Assembly: GCA_036925085.1 (NCBI GenBank) | Contig: JAUPFP010000005.1 | Span: 9,244,498-9,308,497 of the forward strand | Direction of reading: 5' to 3' | Origin: Brachycybe producta | Taxonomy: Eukaryota > Arthropoda > Diplopoda > Playtdesmida > Andrognathidae | DNA length: 64,000 nucleotides | In this document: piece by piece, positions 51,468-63,495 of the stretch | How positions within the stretch are numbered: the first letter of the stretch is position 1 | Layout of the letters: the number at the start of each line of letters is the position of its first letter | Made by a program: the position numbers and the translations under genes | The notes under the pieces: model-generated | Database searches by the model: none | What the model saw: the letters and a program-made list of their open reading frames with translations, nothing else | Told to the model about the DNA's origin: nothing

Positions 51468-51990
51468 TAATTTAAATTTCTAAGAAAACGAATGGTTGTC
51501 AAAATGTACGTGAATTTTCCTGACAAATGCGTTACGTATGTCAGGAATTATTTCAATTTTTAAATCCTCTTTTTTTATATATATATTTAAACAATGTATA
51601 TATTTATTTTTTAACAAACAAGAGTTTTTACCGAGACATATATATGAGCAATATAAGACGCGATCGAGATATTTCCGTTAGTGATAAAGCACCAGCGATT
51701 TTGCATAATAATAACAAATTTCCATTTAAAAATAAGGCACATGATTAGAGGACATTCGAAGAAGTTATTCTTCCACTGCTGCTCTATTGGCATATTCCGG
51801 AATGTCGGAATTTTAATATAGATAGTGATGGTGTTGAACAGTTTTCATTTGACAAATGAGAAAAGGTATTTTTTTTTTTACAAACATTTATTTGTATATC
51901 TATTATTATCCTTCATTATTTTTGTCTGTTTTTGAGGCTCCCACTTCATTTAATATAGTATGATGTCATTATAAAAAATATAAGGAATTA

Positions 51991-51996
51991 AATAAA
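51991..51996 (+). terminator. Candidate poly(A) signal for SH3BP5
   Basis: AATAAA about 525 nt after the stop codon, before the convergent membrane-protein gene; unproven. Confidence 0.25.
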
Positions 51997-52339
51997 TTCA
52001 GAGCTGTATTTTTATTTATTTGAAGATATGAAGGTCATATTCTAATAAACTATTGCCAATACGTTTCTGCAAATAAAAGTTCAAAAATATGAACTTATTT
52101 TTAAAAATTACGCCACTAGAAATGTAATATCCAAACAATTTGTTTTAAGATACACAGAAAACGTATTTTTTAAAGAAATAAATTAAATTATTCAACTAAA
52201 TGCCAATTTTGACAGATTTTGCAGTTTGTACATTTTAATTTTGGATTATTATTGCACATATTGAACTCATATGGTTATCATATTGTACACAAAATGGTTT
52301 GGAATTGGCCTTTATTATTAGTATGATTACTAACTGTTA

Positions 52340-52432
52340 AGATAGTCAGAGCTAGTGCTAAACTCATCAACAGGTAATTATTCAGGTACAGGAAGTTTCA
52401 TGTAAACGTTGATGAAGTTAGCACTTGCTGTT
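52340..52432. repeat. Inverted repeat, GTGCTAAACTCATCAAC family (copy 2)
   Basis: agtgctaaactcatcaac is inverted about 45 nt later as gttgatgaagttagcact. Same arms as 22805-22945. It lies between the SH3BP5 and membrane-protein 3' ends. Confidence 0.55.
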
Positions 52433-52613
52433 GAGATTCATGGCCCTAAGTTACTATTATTTCATCTGTATCCTTATGACATGCATTTATGGTCATGTAG
52501 TAAGTAGCCTCAGAAAGAAATCAAAATAGAAAATAAAGAAGAAAGATAGATACACAAATAAATATTTTAAGCAAAATATTTTTCTCATTTATAAATTGAA
52601 TTATTTGTGTCAG

Positions 52614-55375
52614 TCATGTTGGGTGTTGCTCATTTGAAATGAATCCTGGTGGCATAATAATACTTGCGATTTGATCGCTGTTACGTCTCGTCGCTAGACT
52701 TGCCGTGTGTGGTGGTCTGAGTGGAGGATACGGTGGTTGTAACGGTGAGAGGCCATCGTTCGTTTCAGAAACTCCTGCACCATGACTCACAATACCCTGT
52801 CTTCCTTCATCCGATTGTTTCGTAGATAGGAACGGTCGAATGAGGCCTCTCGCATCTTGTACTAATATTAAATGTTCAAAAGTCTTAATCAAATTAATCT
52901 TCCATGTACTTATTTACTGGATAATCCTTGCCAATTTCTTATTTTTTAACTTAAAGGTATAGCAATATCTTTCGAAAGGAACGTTTTGTAAACTTTCGAA
53001 ATGGTTATTTACAATAATTTTTCGTTTTTTCACTTTGAAGTTAGTAAAAATATGAAATTTGCTTTTTTAAACTGCAATCAAATATTTTAAAAAGATATTG
53101 TCATCGAATTCTTATTATGTGATTTAAAATAATCACATAAAAAGAATTCCATCTTGAATTTCTCCTAAAGTTGCGTTTTTATAAACCGGCCTAACGTTGA
53201 ATTTTACTAATCTTATTGTGGAATTTACCTGTTCGATATAACTCTTCGTTATTGACGTCGGCATTTCTCCATTGAAGGGTGCCTCTTGTATGTCGATAAC
53301 ATTTTAATGCGCAACCAACTGTTGATGCTATGAGCAGTATAAAAATAGCTCCAAGTCCTGCCCTGCATTTTTATAAATATGCGAATATGATTTAGACAAA
53401 AAAAATTAAATTTATATATTTGAAATTAATATATTAGGAGGTTTTATTTACCAAAAATACCAAAAGTTGTACAGGGAATTTTTATTTGACTGTAAGTCTG
53501 GATTGCAACATCCGTCTGTGCAGCAATATTCGTCAGTTCCATTACACCTGAATGTCAACATATTTTTTTGCTTACATTAGTAAAAATTGGAATCACCGAT
53601 TTTTTTTTTAACACTGCTTAAAATAATGCTAATCTTACCACTGCATTGTAAAGCTAAGCTTAAAACAGTTCTTTGACAAATCTTTTTTATTAACGTTTGG
53701 CTCGTATTTGTTTAAGTTTTGCTTTATCGTAAGCAACGTTTTAGAATAGAATCTAACTGATAAATTATTTTTGTCAAATTTTTTACTTGACATAAATATT
53801 TAAATTTATCGTAATAATTTTAATCATTTCTTAAGACGATTATGGAAATTTTAGATCTTACATAACAGTCCCCAATAACATTTTCAATATTGTATAGCAT
53901 TACAAATGTAAGCTGAAAAATTCTGAAAATGAATAAGAACTATCTGCAATATTATAGCTCTTATTCATTTTATTGTATTTTCTGTTAATTTTAACGATTT
54001 GGGACCAATCTAAAGCATTGTTTTTCCCACCAAGAAATAACTGGCCTACGGTAATGGAAAGTAGCCTCAAGTATGCTAGTCAGCATTTGTTGGTGGTGTA
54101 ACAGTCAGCAATATTGGGAATTTTACACTAAATCGAAATTGTTTGCTGGCCAGTATTACAGTAGTTTTTGCTGTAAACTGCCATCAAATGGTGGCCAGCA
54201 TGTTTGACACCTCAGATGCATGTTTGCATGAACTAAAACGATTTTTGATCGCCAGAAAAGATGTACAGTGGACTTGATTTGTGTGATTTAAGTGTTAGGG
54301 GGTGTAAACGCCTGTAAGAGTCATTGTTAACTGACCAACATTTATGGCCGGCATTGCTTGCCAGTTATGTTGGCCCAACAACTTCTGACATTATCAAGCG
54401 TTTATTGTTGACTGTTTGTTCCGCCCACAATTGCTGGCCAGAACATCAGAAAGTATTGGCAGCTAACAGCATAAAACGGTACTTAACAAAGAATTTCAAA
54501 TGTACTTATTAAGTAGAGGGGGTGGCAACTATGTATAGATTCAAGTTTTTTTAATGAATTTTCTAAATATAGATTATATAAAATAAGTCTTTATTCAAGA
54601 AAATTGCATGTCTAGTAAAAGTAGATACAATGTATCCTAGAAAAATATCAATAATGTTAAATTCCAATTATGCACGAAGGAATCAGCATGCATTTTATAA
54701 TTCATCAGTCGTCACGAAGTCAATAACAAATGTCTAATTATGTAATTACTAATGACACAATTGAAATATCTTGTTTTTTCTTACCAATATATGGAACTGT
54801 CTCTGTTTGACGAGCAAATCGTCGGAGCATAAGTTAACTATGAACATGAAAGATATACATGGTTGTGAAAAATGTATTATGATATATATATATATATATA
54901 TTTTCTTATATATATTCTTGTCTTATTATTTATTTAGATCTTTTTTTTTTCTTCTTCTTTCATTTCCCAGTGGAAATTGGCTGAAAATGTCATTGAACTT
55001 TTACTTGTCAATATTTCTAACAAACTGGAGCATCGATTTATGAAATCGATCGTAATTTCGGACGGGGAAATTTCATTGTAATTATTAGAGAGAAAAAATA
55101 ACGGTTTCAAATTATTTTATATTTGTGCATTTTTTCTTACTCAAAAATTACTTTCTATTAGAATTATGATGAAAATTTAGATTTTTTATTCTTAAATTTT
55201 TTTTCACACACTTTTATTGAGGTTTTTATTTTTAAAATTTTCAGTATTTTTTCATAATTATTTCACTTACCTGAGCTGTAAATATAAGGCAAATAATGGA
55301 ATTTCCGATCACTTTACTAGGAACAAAATGTGTAATGACTATTAGTTGAAACTTTTCTACCTGATGCACTTTCAT
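52614..55375 (-). CDS. Single-pass Cys-rich membrane protein (Shisa/WBP1/VOPP1-like)
   Basis: Exons in transcript order: 55271-55375, 54785-54837, 53452-53547, 53229-53362, 52614-52861. They total 636 nt, 211 aa, and every phase closes. Residues 1-35 are hydrophobic with a small polar end (SIICLIFTAQ), fitting a signal peptide. The short ectodomain carries a CNGTDEYCCTDGCC cluster. One membrane segment spans about 80-104 (NFWYFW then AGLGAIFILLIASTVGCAL), followed by a basic stop (KCYRHTR) and a proline-rich tail (LQPPYPPLRPP). Short Cys-rich ectodomain, one TM and a Pro-rich tail is the layout of the Shisa/WBP1/VOPP1 group of small adaptors, but I cannot place it in one subfamily, and the tail lacks a strict PPxY. 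Function not assigned. Intron 1-2 contains unidentified GC-richer sequence near 54050-54460. Head to head with ABRA, 1.1 kb apart. Confidence 0.75.
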
Positions 55376-56503
55376 TTTTTTGTTTCATGGAATTAACAAA
55401 ATTCTTATGGTAGTAGTAACTGTTTACTTTTGAACTTTTTCTTTGTTGTTCACTACGATAAAAGATCGTAAGACATGTATTTTTGTCACAGAAAAACGGT
55501 TCGGTCGTGTCCCGTATTCTGTAGTTGACTGATGATGCTCAGGCCTACAGTTTATCCGTTTAATTATTTCTACATAACAGTAAAATCTAAATTCCTCAGG
55601 TAATAGGTATGCACTTTTCGTGAAAATAATTGATTAGTTCTTTAAGTACCAATGGAAAATGTGTGTACATTGAGGGTGGGAAAATGTATGTTTATGTATC
55701 CTTGGAAACATGTTTTCAACGTTGTTGCTCACATATGGAAACAATAATATTCTATAATATGCTCTGTAATGTTGTTTGATCAAAGTTATCATTCGTAGAA
55801 CCGTTATAGTTGAGTTATTGATCATATTTTTGTCGTCGCTGAAAGGCTTTTTGGTGTCCTTTTTGAATGTATCGAGAGAAAAAAAAAAGACAAGTGTTTT
55901 ATGTTTAAGCAAACAACTGTCTTTCAAAAAAAAATGTGCCATAGTTTAGATTAATTTGTACAGAATTTCAAATTTAGTATTATTTTTCATGAATAATGAA
56001 CATTAAATGTGAATAAAAATAGTTGACATAGAATTAATTAACCATTATAATTATTACTTTTAAAAAATGTTATTTTTGTCTATTGATCGCAATACCTAAA
56101 CTTTTAAAAATAATAATAAAATTGAAAGAATGTTCCGATTTGTTTATTGTAAATCAGAAATAGATTTTGGCGTTTTGCCTTAAACTTAATCTAAAAAAAG
56201 AATGTATTGCTCCACTAAATATTCTATGTTTAGAACTTGAACTCCTACAATTTTTGTAACTTTATGTTTAAATTCTGCTGCGAAATTTACATTTTGTAAG
56301 TTTTATTTAATTGTCTATATTTTATTAATTGTTAACTGTTAAATTAGCATGTATTTCACTCACATAATTAAAAAATTCAACTATAATTATTTTAATGTGA
56401 AGTTAGCGACAACAAGTTGACGAAATATGGCGTTTCTGTTTTGTTTTTTCCTACGGTTGTGTTAATGTTTTCCGAAGTTTTTGTTTTTTCTTTATAGTGC
56501 GCC
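55376..56503. other. Divergent spacer between the membrane protein and ABRA genes
   Basis: AT-rich, with no repeat that I can define. A pyrimidine run ending 'tttctttatag' lies just before the ABRA ATG and could be a 3' splice site of a 5' UTR intron. Confidence 0.4.
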
Positions 56504-57092
56504 ATGGCTGAAGAAATGAAAGAACAAATTAAAATATATGGTGGAACAGGGCTTGCAGGCAAAGTTGCTTTATTCAATAATAAAGCTGCTCAGCATGTGG
56601 ACAAACAGCTGACAAATCCATTTTCTAATTGGGACGGAGCATCACACAGCACCCGTTTAAGTAAAGATGACGTAAATTACGGAAGACCAGTTCAAGGATC
56701 GAAGACGGAGTATCGAGGAAAGAAAGCGGGCGCTTTGATTAGTTCGGAAGTCAGAACACTTTGCGATATGATTTGGGAGTTTGGAGAGAGAGATTCAGAT
56801 GGAAGGTCTTGGATTACATTTGGACAATTGTTTGAGGTATTTTAGTTGAACAGCTTTTGTCTTTTTTTTTAGTTTTGGTTTACCTGATTTTGTTATTTTC
56901 TTTTTACAGATATATAACCACATATCGAACAAAGTTGTTGGACTTCTGTTACGAGCTCGTAAACAGGGATTGTTAGATTTCAAAGGAGAAATGCTGTTTC
57001 AACGTCGTGATGACGATGTCGTCATTGGTCTCGTTCACCCAATCTCAGAGATAAGAAAGATGTGTGATGGCAAAAATGAAAAGGATGAATAA
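56504..57092 (+). CDS. ABRA: Costars-domain protein, actin-binding Rho-activating protein (ABRA/STARS) homologue
   Basis: ABRA/STARS proteins bind actin through the costars domain and promote Rho-SRF signalling. Two exons, 56504-56836 and 56910-57092, encode 171 aa. The N-terminal about 85 residues are polar, with a basic/Asn-rich stretch containing HVDKQLTNPFSNWDG. The costars domain covers about residues 88-165: EVRTLCDMIWEFGERDSDG, FGQLFEIYNHISNKVVGLLL, ARKQGLLDFKGEMLFQRRDD and VVIGLV match it well. Human ABRA has about 380 aa and ABRACL about 81, so this intermediate form has a shorter N-terminal extension. The start is the first ATG in the frame, in a good context (gcgccatgg). One GT-AG intron. 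Faces the membrane-protein gene and converges on ASNS. Confidence 0.9.
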
Positions 57093-57350
57093 CCTTCTTA
57101 TTTAAGATATTGATTTTATATTTGACAGCAACGGTATATAAAGGTAACAGAAATATAACTCTTGTGCATTTTACGTTTAAAAAAAAACTATGAGAAGAAA
57201 TTGATCATAGAGACTAGATTAAATGAAACATGTAAGGGGTGTTGTCATATTGATAAAGCTTATATAAATCTTTTAAAAAAATAACAGTTAAAAGCGTCCA
57301 ATTTCTTGTTTTAAAACTGAAATAAGTTTATTTTTAAAGGTAACAATCAT

Positions 57351-57492
57351 GTGTGGACGTAGAGGGCTGGAGATGGAGGCTAGCAAAACTTCTAGGTAAT
57401 GTTTTTGGAGTTTGCTGGCCGTGGAGGATGTTTTAGGATGGTACCCTAATCCTCTAATAACTAGCCTCCACCTCCAACCCGTGTCTTGTGAT
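57351..57492. repeat. Foldback element, family B (copy 2)
   Basis: ctggagatggaggctag on the left is inverted as ctagcctccacctccaac on the right, and 'ggatggtaccctaatcctct' in the middle matches the interior of 15693-15858. It lies between the ABRA and ASNS 3' ends. Confidence 0.65.
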
Positions 57493-57643
57493 ATACTCTT
57501 CTTTTCCTAATTTCTGAAAAAGAAAGTTTCAATTTTTTCTTAAAAGTTGTTTTCAACCTGAGTTTTATTGACTTTTTTATTTTACTTATAAGCGAAAGAT
57601 TATAATTCATAATATGAAAAAAAAAATTATTTAGAACAATATA

Positions 57644-57649
57644 TTTATT
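57644..57649 (-). terminator. Candidate poly(A) signal for ASNS
   Basis: AATAAA on the minus strand about 180 nt past the ASNS stop. Confidence 0.35.
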
Positions 57650-57830
57650 AGACATAACTCATCATTAATAAGTTAATATGCAAAACAATCAATCAAACCC
57701 CCAGTAAAATTACATAAATAGAGCAAATGGTATTAAATAGAAAACATATTTCAAGTATTTCGATACGATATTTTTTGTTTCGTATTTATGAAAGTATTTC
57801 GTATGGAGATATTTTAGAGTTGAATATCAA

Positions 57831-60800
57831 TCAGTTGGCATCAGCGGCATAATGTGGTAGAAAGCGAGCGGAAGGATCGGTGACATTTGTCCATTTTGGC
57901 ATCCAAAAATATGGAATCCAATCCTGTTGTCCTGGAAAATGGTGTTCGAATTGTCTTCTGTAGTAAAGTTGTTCTTTTGTTTTAGGTGTATTTTTTTGAT
58001 ATTTGGTGGCAGCCAAATCTAACTCTTTATCAGAGACCTAAGAATACATATATAGAATTTTGTAAATTCTTATTTTTAAACTGTTATATAAAAGTTACAT
58101 GCCTGAGTTTCAGCAAAGTCGCTAAGAATAGAATACAAAGGTTTTCTGGTCGATGCAACACCATCACTGAAAGCTTCCTTATGACGCCACAGAATGTCAT
58201 TCGGCAGTAAGTCGGTGTCTTCGAAAGCCTGTCTTAAGAGATGCTTTTCGACACCGTCTTTCGGTTGACGAAGCTCTTTCGGAAGACTTAAGTAATAACT
58301 TGTAAATTGATGATCCAGAAAAGGAACTCGCATTTCAAGCCTGAATATATGATGACAAACAAACAAGTGTAATTTGTCTGTGACTGGATCACTTTTACAA
58401 AGAACATGTTTAATTTTCACAATACCCGTGCGCAGCTGTGGTACGATCACTTCTAAGAACATCGTACATGTACAAATCATTTAAGAGTCTTCTGCTTTCT
58501 TTATCACCAGCATCAGCAGTTGGAGCATCTCTGAAGTAGATATACCCCTGTGCCAATTCGTCCGATCCTTCGCCAGAAAAAATCACTGTTGTGTCAGTTG
58601 TTGTATTGATGTACTGACTGAGTAGAAACATACCTAGATATAAATGAATCAGTATTAAACAATTGCAGTTTTAAGTTCATAGAAGCAAAAAGAAAAGACT
58701 CACAAACAGACGCTCTAATAGTTGTGATGTCGTAACTTTCCAAATGATAAATCACTTTATCCAAAGCACTGGTGATTTGCTCTTCTGTTACAATGTACTC
58801 GTAATGTTCACTTCCGATGTACTTTGCAACCTTTTCAAGCAATTACAAGTGGATCAGTATAATTATTTTTAAATGTAATTGCCATGAATATTTGCAGAAT
58901 TGTTCTGTTTATTGGAAGTCACGTTATATTAACTGTAGTAATAAGAAGAATTAGTAGTTTTTTTTCTCGAGCTAAAGGTAATTGTAAAAGGATTGTTGTT
59001 TTAAAACAAAAGAATTTCCTCTTTTAGAGATGATCAAGGTATGGAGATGATAATAGTTTAAATTTTTGATAAAATAAATTCATACGGCTCATACAGACTT
59101 GGAAAGTCATGAAATATCATGAAAATTAGTGGAAATTAAATTCAGTCTTATAAAGTCAGTGAAAATAGTCATTTTTGCCACACACAAAAAATTGGAAAAC
59201 TCAGGGAATTTTTTTATAAAAGCGTAAAACAAATTTGTAATGCAACTGGCAAATTTAAAAATTTATGTTACATTTCATATACAGCACATTATATGGCAGT
59301 TTTGCATATTTAAGAGGTTATGCAAAATAAACGTATAGAATCTAATTTGCAATTATTCAGGGAAATGAACCAAAAAGGTTTATGAAAAGTCAGAGAAATA
59401 GATTGCCTGATTTGGGTGTGAACCATGTAAAACATTTACAATGGTTTTAAATATTAAACGTTAGTTTTCTACAGTTTTGACCTGACAACAAAAATAAAAT
59501 GATTGCGTTGTGTATTAATTTTTGCTGAAGAAACAGGGCTTTCATAGTAATAGACTAGTTAATGAATAAGTAACTATGTAACTAGGTGCATATACAAGTA
59601 ACTAGGTAATCATGTACTTTGTGATATATTTAATCATTACTTTTCGTGCTGCAATTATGTCTGGGCTGTCATCTAGGCCAATAGCAAATGTTTGCACCGG
59701 ATACGTAAGATTCTCTTCTTTTGATAACTTTAGTAGAACAGCAGCAGCCAAGCTGGAATCCAGGCCCCCTATTTAAAAGACATTTAGTATACAGTATAAA
59801 TGTTTTACTTTTGTAATAGATATTAAGGTAATTAATTATATATACCTGACAGAAGGCAACCAATTCGACGTTCAGCCATCAATCTTTTCTTAACAGCCGC
59901 AATGAAAAGTAGGCGTATGTTTTCATGTATGCCATTCTTGTTGAGTACTTTAAAAGTAATACATTCAAATTTAATTCTTAAACATAACCTGTTATTAATT
60001 CAAATTGGTCCATATATATTATAATTAAATTATATAATTTAAAATGTTGGCATTAGCACCTTCTTGAGGCACATAAAGTTGGTATCGTGGAGTTGCTCCA
60101 ATTTCATGAAATCGTTTGATTTCTACTAGCTTTACGTGACCATCTTTGCCAACGTTATAAGTCTCGTAATGTCCAGGTAGTACCGGCTCGATGTGAGTAT
60201 TTCCATTCAAGCCTTTAGCTAAATCAATTAATCCTGAAAGGAATAATAAGTAATTAAATATTACATAAACTGTATGTCACTGTATGTATATTTTACCTTT
60301 TGCTTCAGAGCACACAGCCATAAATCCATTCTTGTCCTGGAGTCGAAAGGCAGGGCGTACTCCGAATGTATCTCGAGCCACAAAAACTTGCATCGTGTCG
60401 GTGTCCAATAGACAGAATGCAAAAACACCTTCAAGGCGTGATGCACAAAAGTCGATTCCTCCTTTAGCATAAAGGTGAATAATTGCCTCGATGTCGCAGG
60501 TTGTTTCATAGTCAAAACTAAATTCTTGTTGCAACTTTTAATAAAATAAACAAGAAATATGTCTGAATGACAGTAAACATTTTCAGCTTATGGTCATTTT
60601 CTATAGGAACAGATACTGGGGTTCAGAATTAAAAGGTTCTCAGGATTTATTCACTTCCAATGGATTTTATGCATTATGAAATTTATGAGATTCATATATT
60701 TTTGACACTGCATCACTTAACACAGTTGCATCACTTACAATACATTTTGCAGATCTTGTACTTGGACCTAAATTGGATGTTTTTTTTTGGATGGGATTTA

Positions 60801-61212
60801 AATTTAAATATAAACAAGATTTTCTATCAACCTACCCGTTTATAGTTATAAATTTCTCCATTACAAATCACCCGAATGTGAGGATGACTTTTGACATGCA
60901 TAGGTTGCATGCCGAATTTGTCACCCATAATAGAAAGACGATGAAATCCAAGATAACAGTTCTATATAGTTTTTTGTATAAAGAAAAATTCAAGGTCCGT
61001 ATGAATACATGAACATTGGTTTATGAACTTTTATATCATTTTTTTTAAATATTGATAAGAAATGTCGTGTGTTTTTTTATAATAACCTTAAATAGAATGT
61101 CATTTTCAATTCTCCAAGCATCTGGTCCACGATGATGGATTTTGTTATATGCTTGAACATAATATTGAATAAGACTGTCGTCACTTCCAAATATTGCCCA
61201 AATTCCACACAT
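57831..61212 (-). CDS. ASNS: Glutamine-hydrolysing asparagine synthetase
   Basis: Makes asparagine from aspartate, ATP and glutamine in the cytosol. Exons in transcript order: 61087-61212, 60836-60961, 60297-60534, 60060-60233, 59846-59947, 59641-59768, 58704-58830, 58426-58633, 58103-58340, 57831-58037. They total 1674 nt, 557 aa (human 561). It begins MCGIWAIFG, with Cys2 as the glutaminase nucleophile; [21 protein letters not shown] and EAKG belong to the glutaminase domain. The synthetase domain has the ATP pyrophosphatase loop SGGLDSS (255-261), [22 protein letters not shown] and KEAFSDG, and the C-terminus keeps WMPKW and TDPSAR. One variation is ASVC for ASVG before the fourth synthetase exon. 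Intron 9 (58038-58102) starts GCATGT, so it is GC-AG; the in-frame GT alternative gives a stop. Some acceptors (cttgaaaag, attaaaag) lack pyrimidine tracts. Intron 6 holds a repeat. Confidence 0.97.
59092..59430. repeat. Repeat in ASNS intron 6 with TTGGAAAGTCATGAAA
   Basis: 'cagacttggaaagtcatgaa' at the left, many 'gtcagtgaaaa/gtcagagaaat' phrases inside and 'cctgatttgggtgtgaacca' at the right resemble a widespread MITE type. Ends not rigorously defined. Confidence 0.35.
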
Positions 61213-61862
61213 GATTACTGGATTGTTGAGTAGAGATTCTGTAGGAATATATCAAATTATCGAAAACTTTTTTAATATAAAACATATTCTGAATTATATA
61301 TCGAAAATTACATATTTAAAAGAAAGTGATTCTACGTGGCAGCTACACATTTGCTATTTATTAAATGCTGTAACCCTTGGCAGTTAATTTATAATTTATC
61401 CCCTTGAGGAATGTTGTTCTAGAAAAAAAGTTTCAAATCAGCAAACACAGCATTAATTTAAACCAAGATAAAACATTTCTATTTATTATTAAAATGAAAA
61501 GTCAATTAGTTTAATCTGTGATTCAAATGAACTACTTTTATTTATAATAGTAATTTTGAATTTACAACATATTATTGTAGTCATATTTTGCCAATAAGAA
61601 TTGTAATTATTGGCTTTATTGCCAATAAATATTACCTGGCCTGTCTTTTTTAAGTTAAAACACCCTTCCCTATGGCATTTTGAAAATAACTCACTTTATA
61701 AACTTTTAAACTTTTTTTTACGATTAAATTTGGGCATTTTGATTTTGTTTTCGTTTTCTCATTTTTTCCAAACAAAATTGACCTTCTCTGTGTTTGGGTC
61801 AATATACTCAGTTCTTAAAAAAATTCCACTAAATAAATTATTTTCAGCACAGTAGAAAAATG
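61213..61862. other. ASNS upstream region
   Basis: AT-rich with T runs; no gene and no clear promoter motif seen. Confidence 0.4.
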
Positions 61863-62222
61863 TTAATAAATGGTTTCTTTCGAAAAGAAAGTTTCAAATT
61901 GGCTTCATAAACATATATATGTTAAATGTGAAAAGCTAATTATCGAATTGAAGTTAATCTGTATTTCAGAAGCAATACTCAGGATAAATTGACAGTGTGT
62001 TAGAAACTAGAATTGTAGATTGCTATCTTTCAAAATCAGCTTTAAATAGACTTGTTTAATGTTGTGTCATTTTCAAAGTCGCATAAAAAGCTTATTTTAA
62101 AAGATGAAAGACATGAAAGTTTCTAAAACATTTTTAACTTTATTTTAAATTTGCTCCTGAAAAATAGAATAAAAATATTTCAAGCGGCGTTTACCCTTAA
62201 AAACTACCTTAAGATTTAAAAA
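61863..62222. repeat. Foldback family A copy upstream of ASNS
   Basis: Right end AAACTACCTTAA, preceded by aaatttgctcctgaaaaata; middle 'ctatctttcaaaatcagctt' and 'aaaaagcttattttaaaaga' are inverted. The left end is less clear. Confidence 0.6.
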
Positions 62223-63244
62223 AAGTGGAAAATATTTTTTTCAGTATTTTTTCAAAATAGTAATTACAGTGGCAATGTATATAAATTGTAAATATTAAAA
62301 ACAGATTAAATGAATAATCAAAAATCAATCTTAAAGAATTCTCTAATTTATTTTTTCATACATATTATTTAAAATTAAAAAATAAGAAAATCAGGTTTAA
62401 AATTACTTCTTTGATAATTTTTGTTTCATGTAACATTTACATTATTGATAATAGTCTAAGATTTGCATTAATTTATACTCACATGAAATAGTCTGATCAG
62501 AATGGACCAGAAATATGATTATGGACTTCACGAGTGTATAAAAACGTGGAAAACAAGTGAGGACTCTGAAATATACTAAAGTACTCCTTTCATATGTATT
62601 TATATTATATATATGTAAGTTAAATTCTATGCTCCTCCTCCTATTTTATCATGGCCCCTCAAAAATTTCCTTTTTTCATGGTGAAGGCAGTAAGCAAAAA
62701 AAAGCCACGAATAGATTTTCTGGTGCAAGTTCAAATTTTTTTACGTCATATTTAATATAATATACTATTTGAGAACACTTTTAGTAGTAGACCTACTAAA
62801 TCAAGTTCTAAAACCCACATTTTAAAAATAAAATATTTTTCCAGCTTTGTTTTTTGTTTCATATATTTTTTTTTATTTAGTGAACAATTTTATATTTCTT
62901 TTTTTTTGTTTCAGTAGACAATATTTAAAAATAAACATTTTTTTATAATATAATTAATAATGCACTTTTAGTTTCGAACTAAAATATTAATCTGGATGAA
63001 ATATAACATAAACATGTAGGCCTATCAGTACAAATATAAATAAATACACTGTACATTTCTTATAATGACAAATACATTTTTGACAATAAGTACAAAATTG
63101 AAACATTGATTCAGTGATTGAAATATTGATTTTGTTTTCATTTAAAACCATTGGTGGTCGATTTTTTTAAAGAACGTTTTAATTTTAAATTTTTATGTAA
63201 ATAAAATTTCCCCTTTATGAATTATAAACAAAATCATAATTAAC
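62223..63244. other. AT-rich spacer
   Basis: Nothing supported beyond A/T runs. Confidence 0.4.
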
Positions 63245-63345
63245 AATAAATTACCCTTAAATGATTGAGCTACCCTTCTAGTTTCTTAAACAGTTTCTCT
63301 TAATTATGCTCCAGAATGACAGAATACCAAGAGTTTCGCGCTTAA
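63245..63345. repeat. Foldback family A, right-half fragment
   Basis: ttacccttaaatgattgagc, tacccttctagtttcttaaa and cagaatgacagaatacc are family A phrases in the right order. The left half is not recognised. Confidence 0.5.
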
Positions 63346-63495
63346 AATTAAATTGAAAATGAAACTTATGAAAATCGTATGTAAAATTATCAATAATTTC
63401 ACTTGGAATTTTAACTTAAATTTTTAAAGAAAAAAAAAACAGGTGTCAAAAATGTAAATCACTGCAACCTTTATGCCACTTATGCCACTGCCAAC

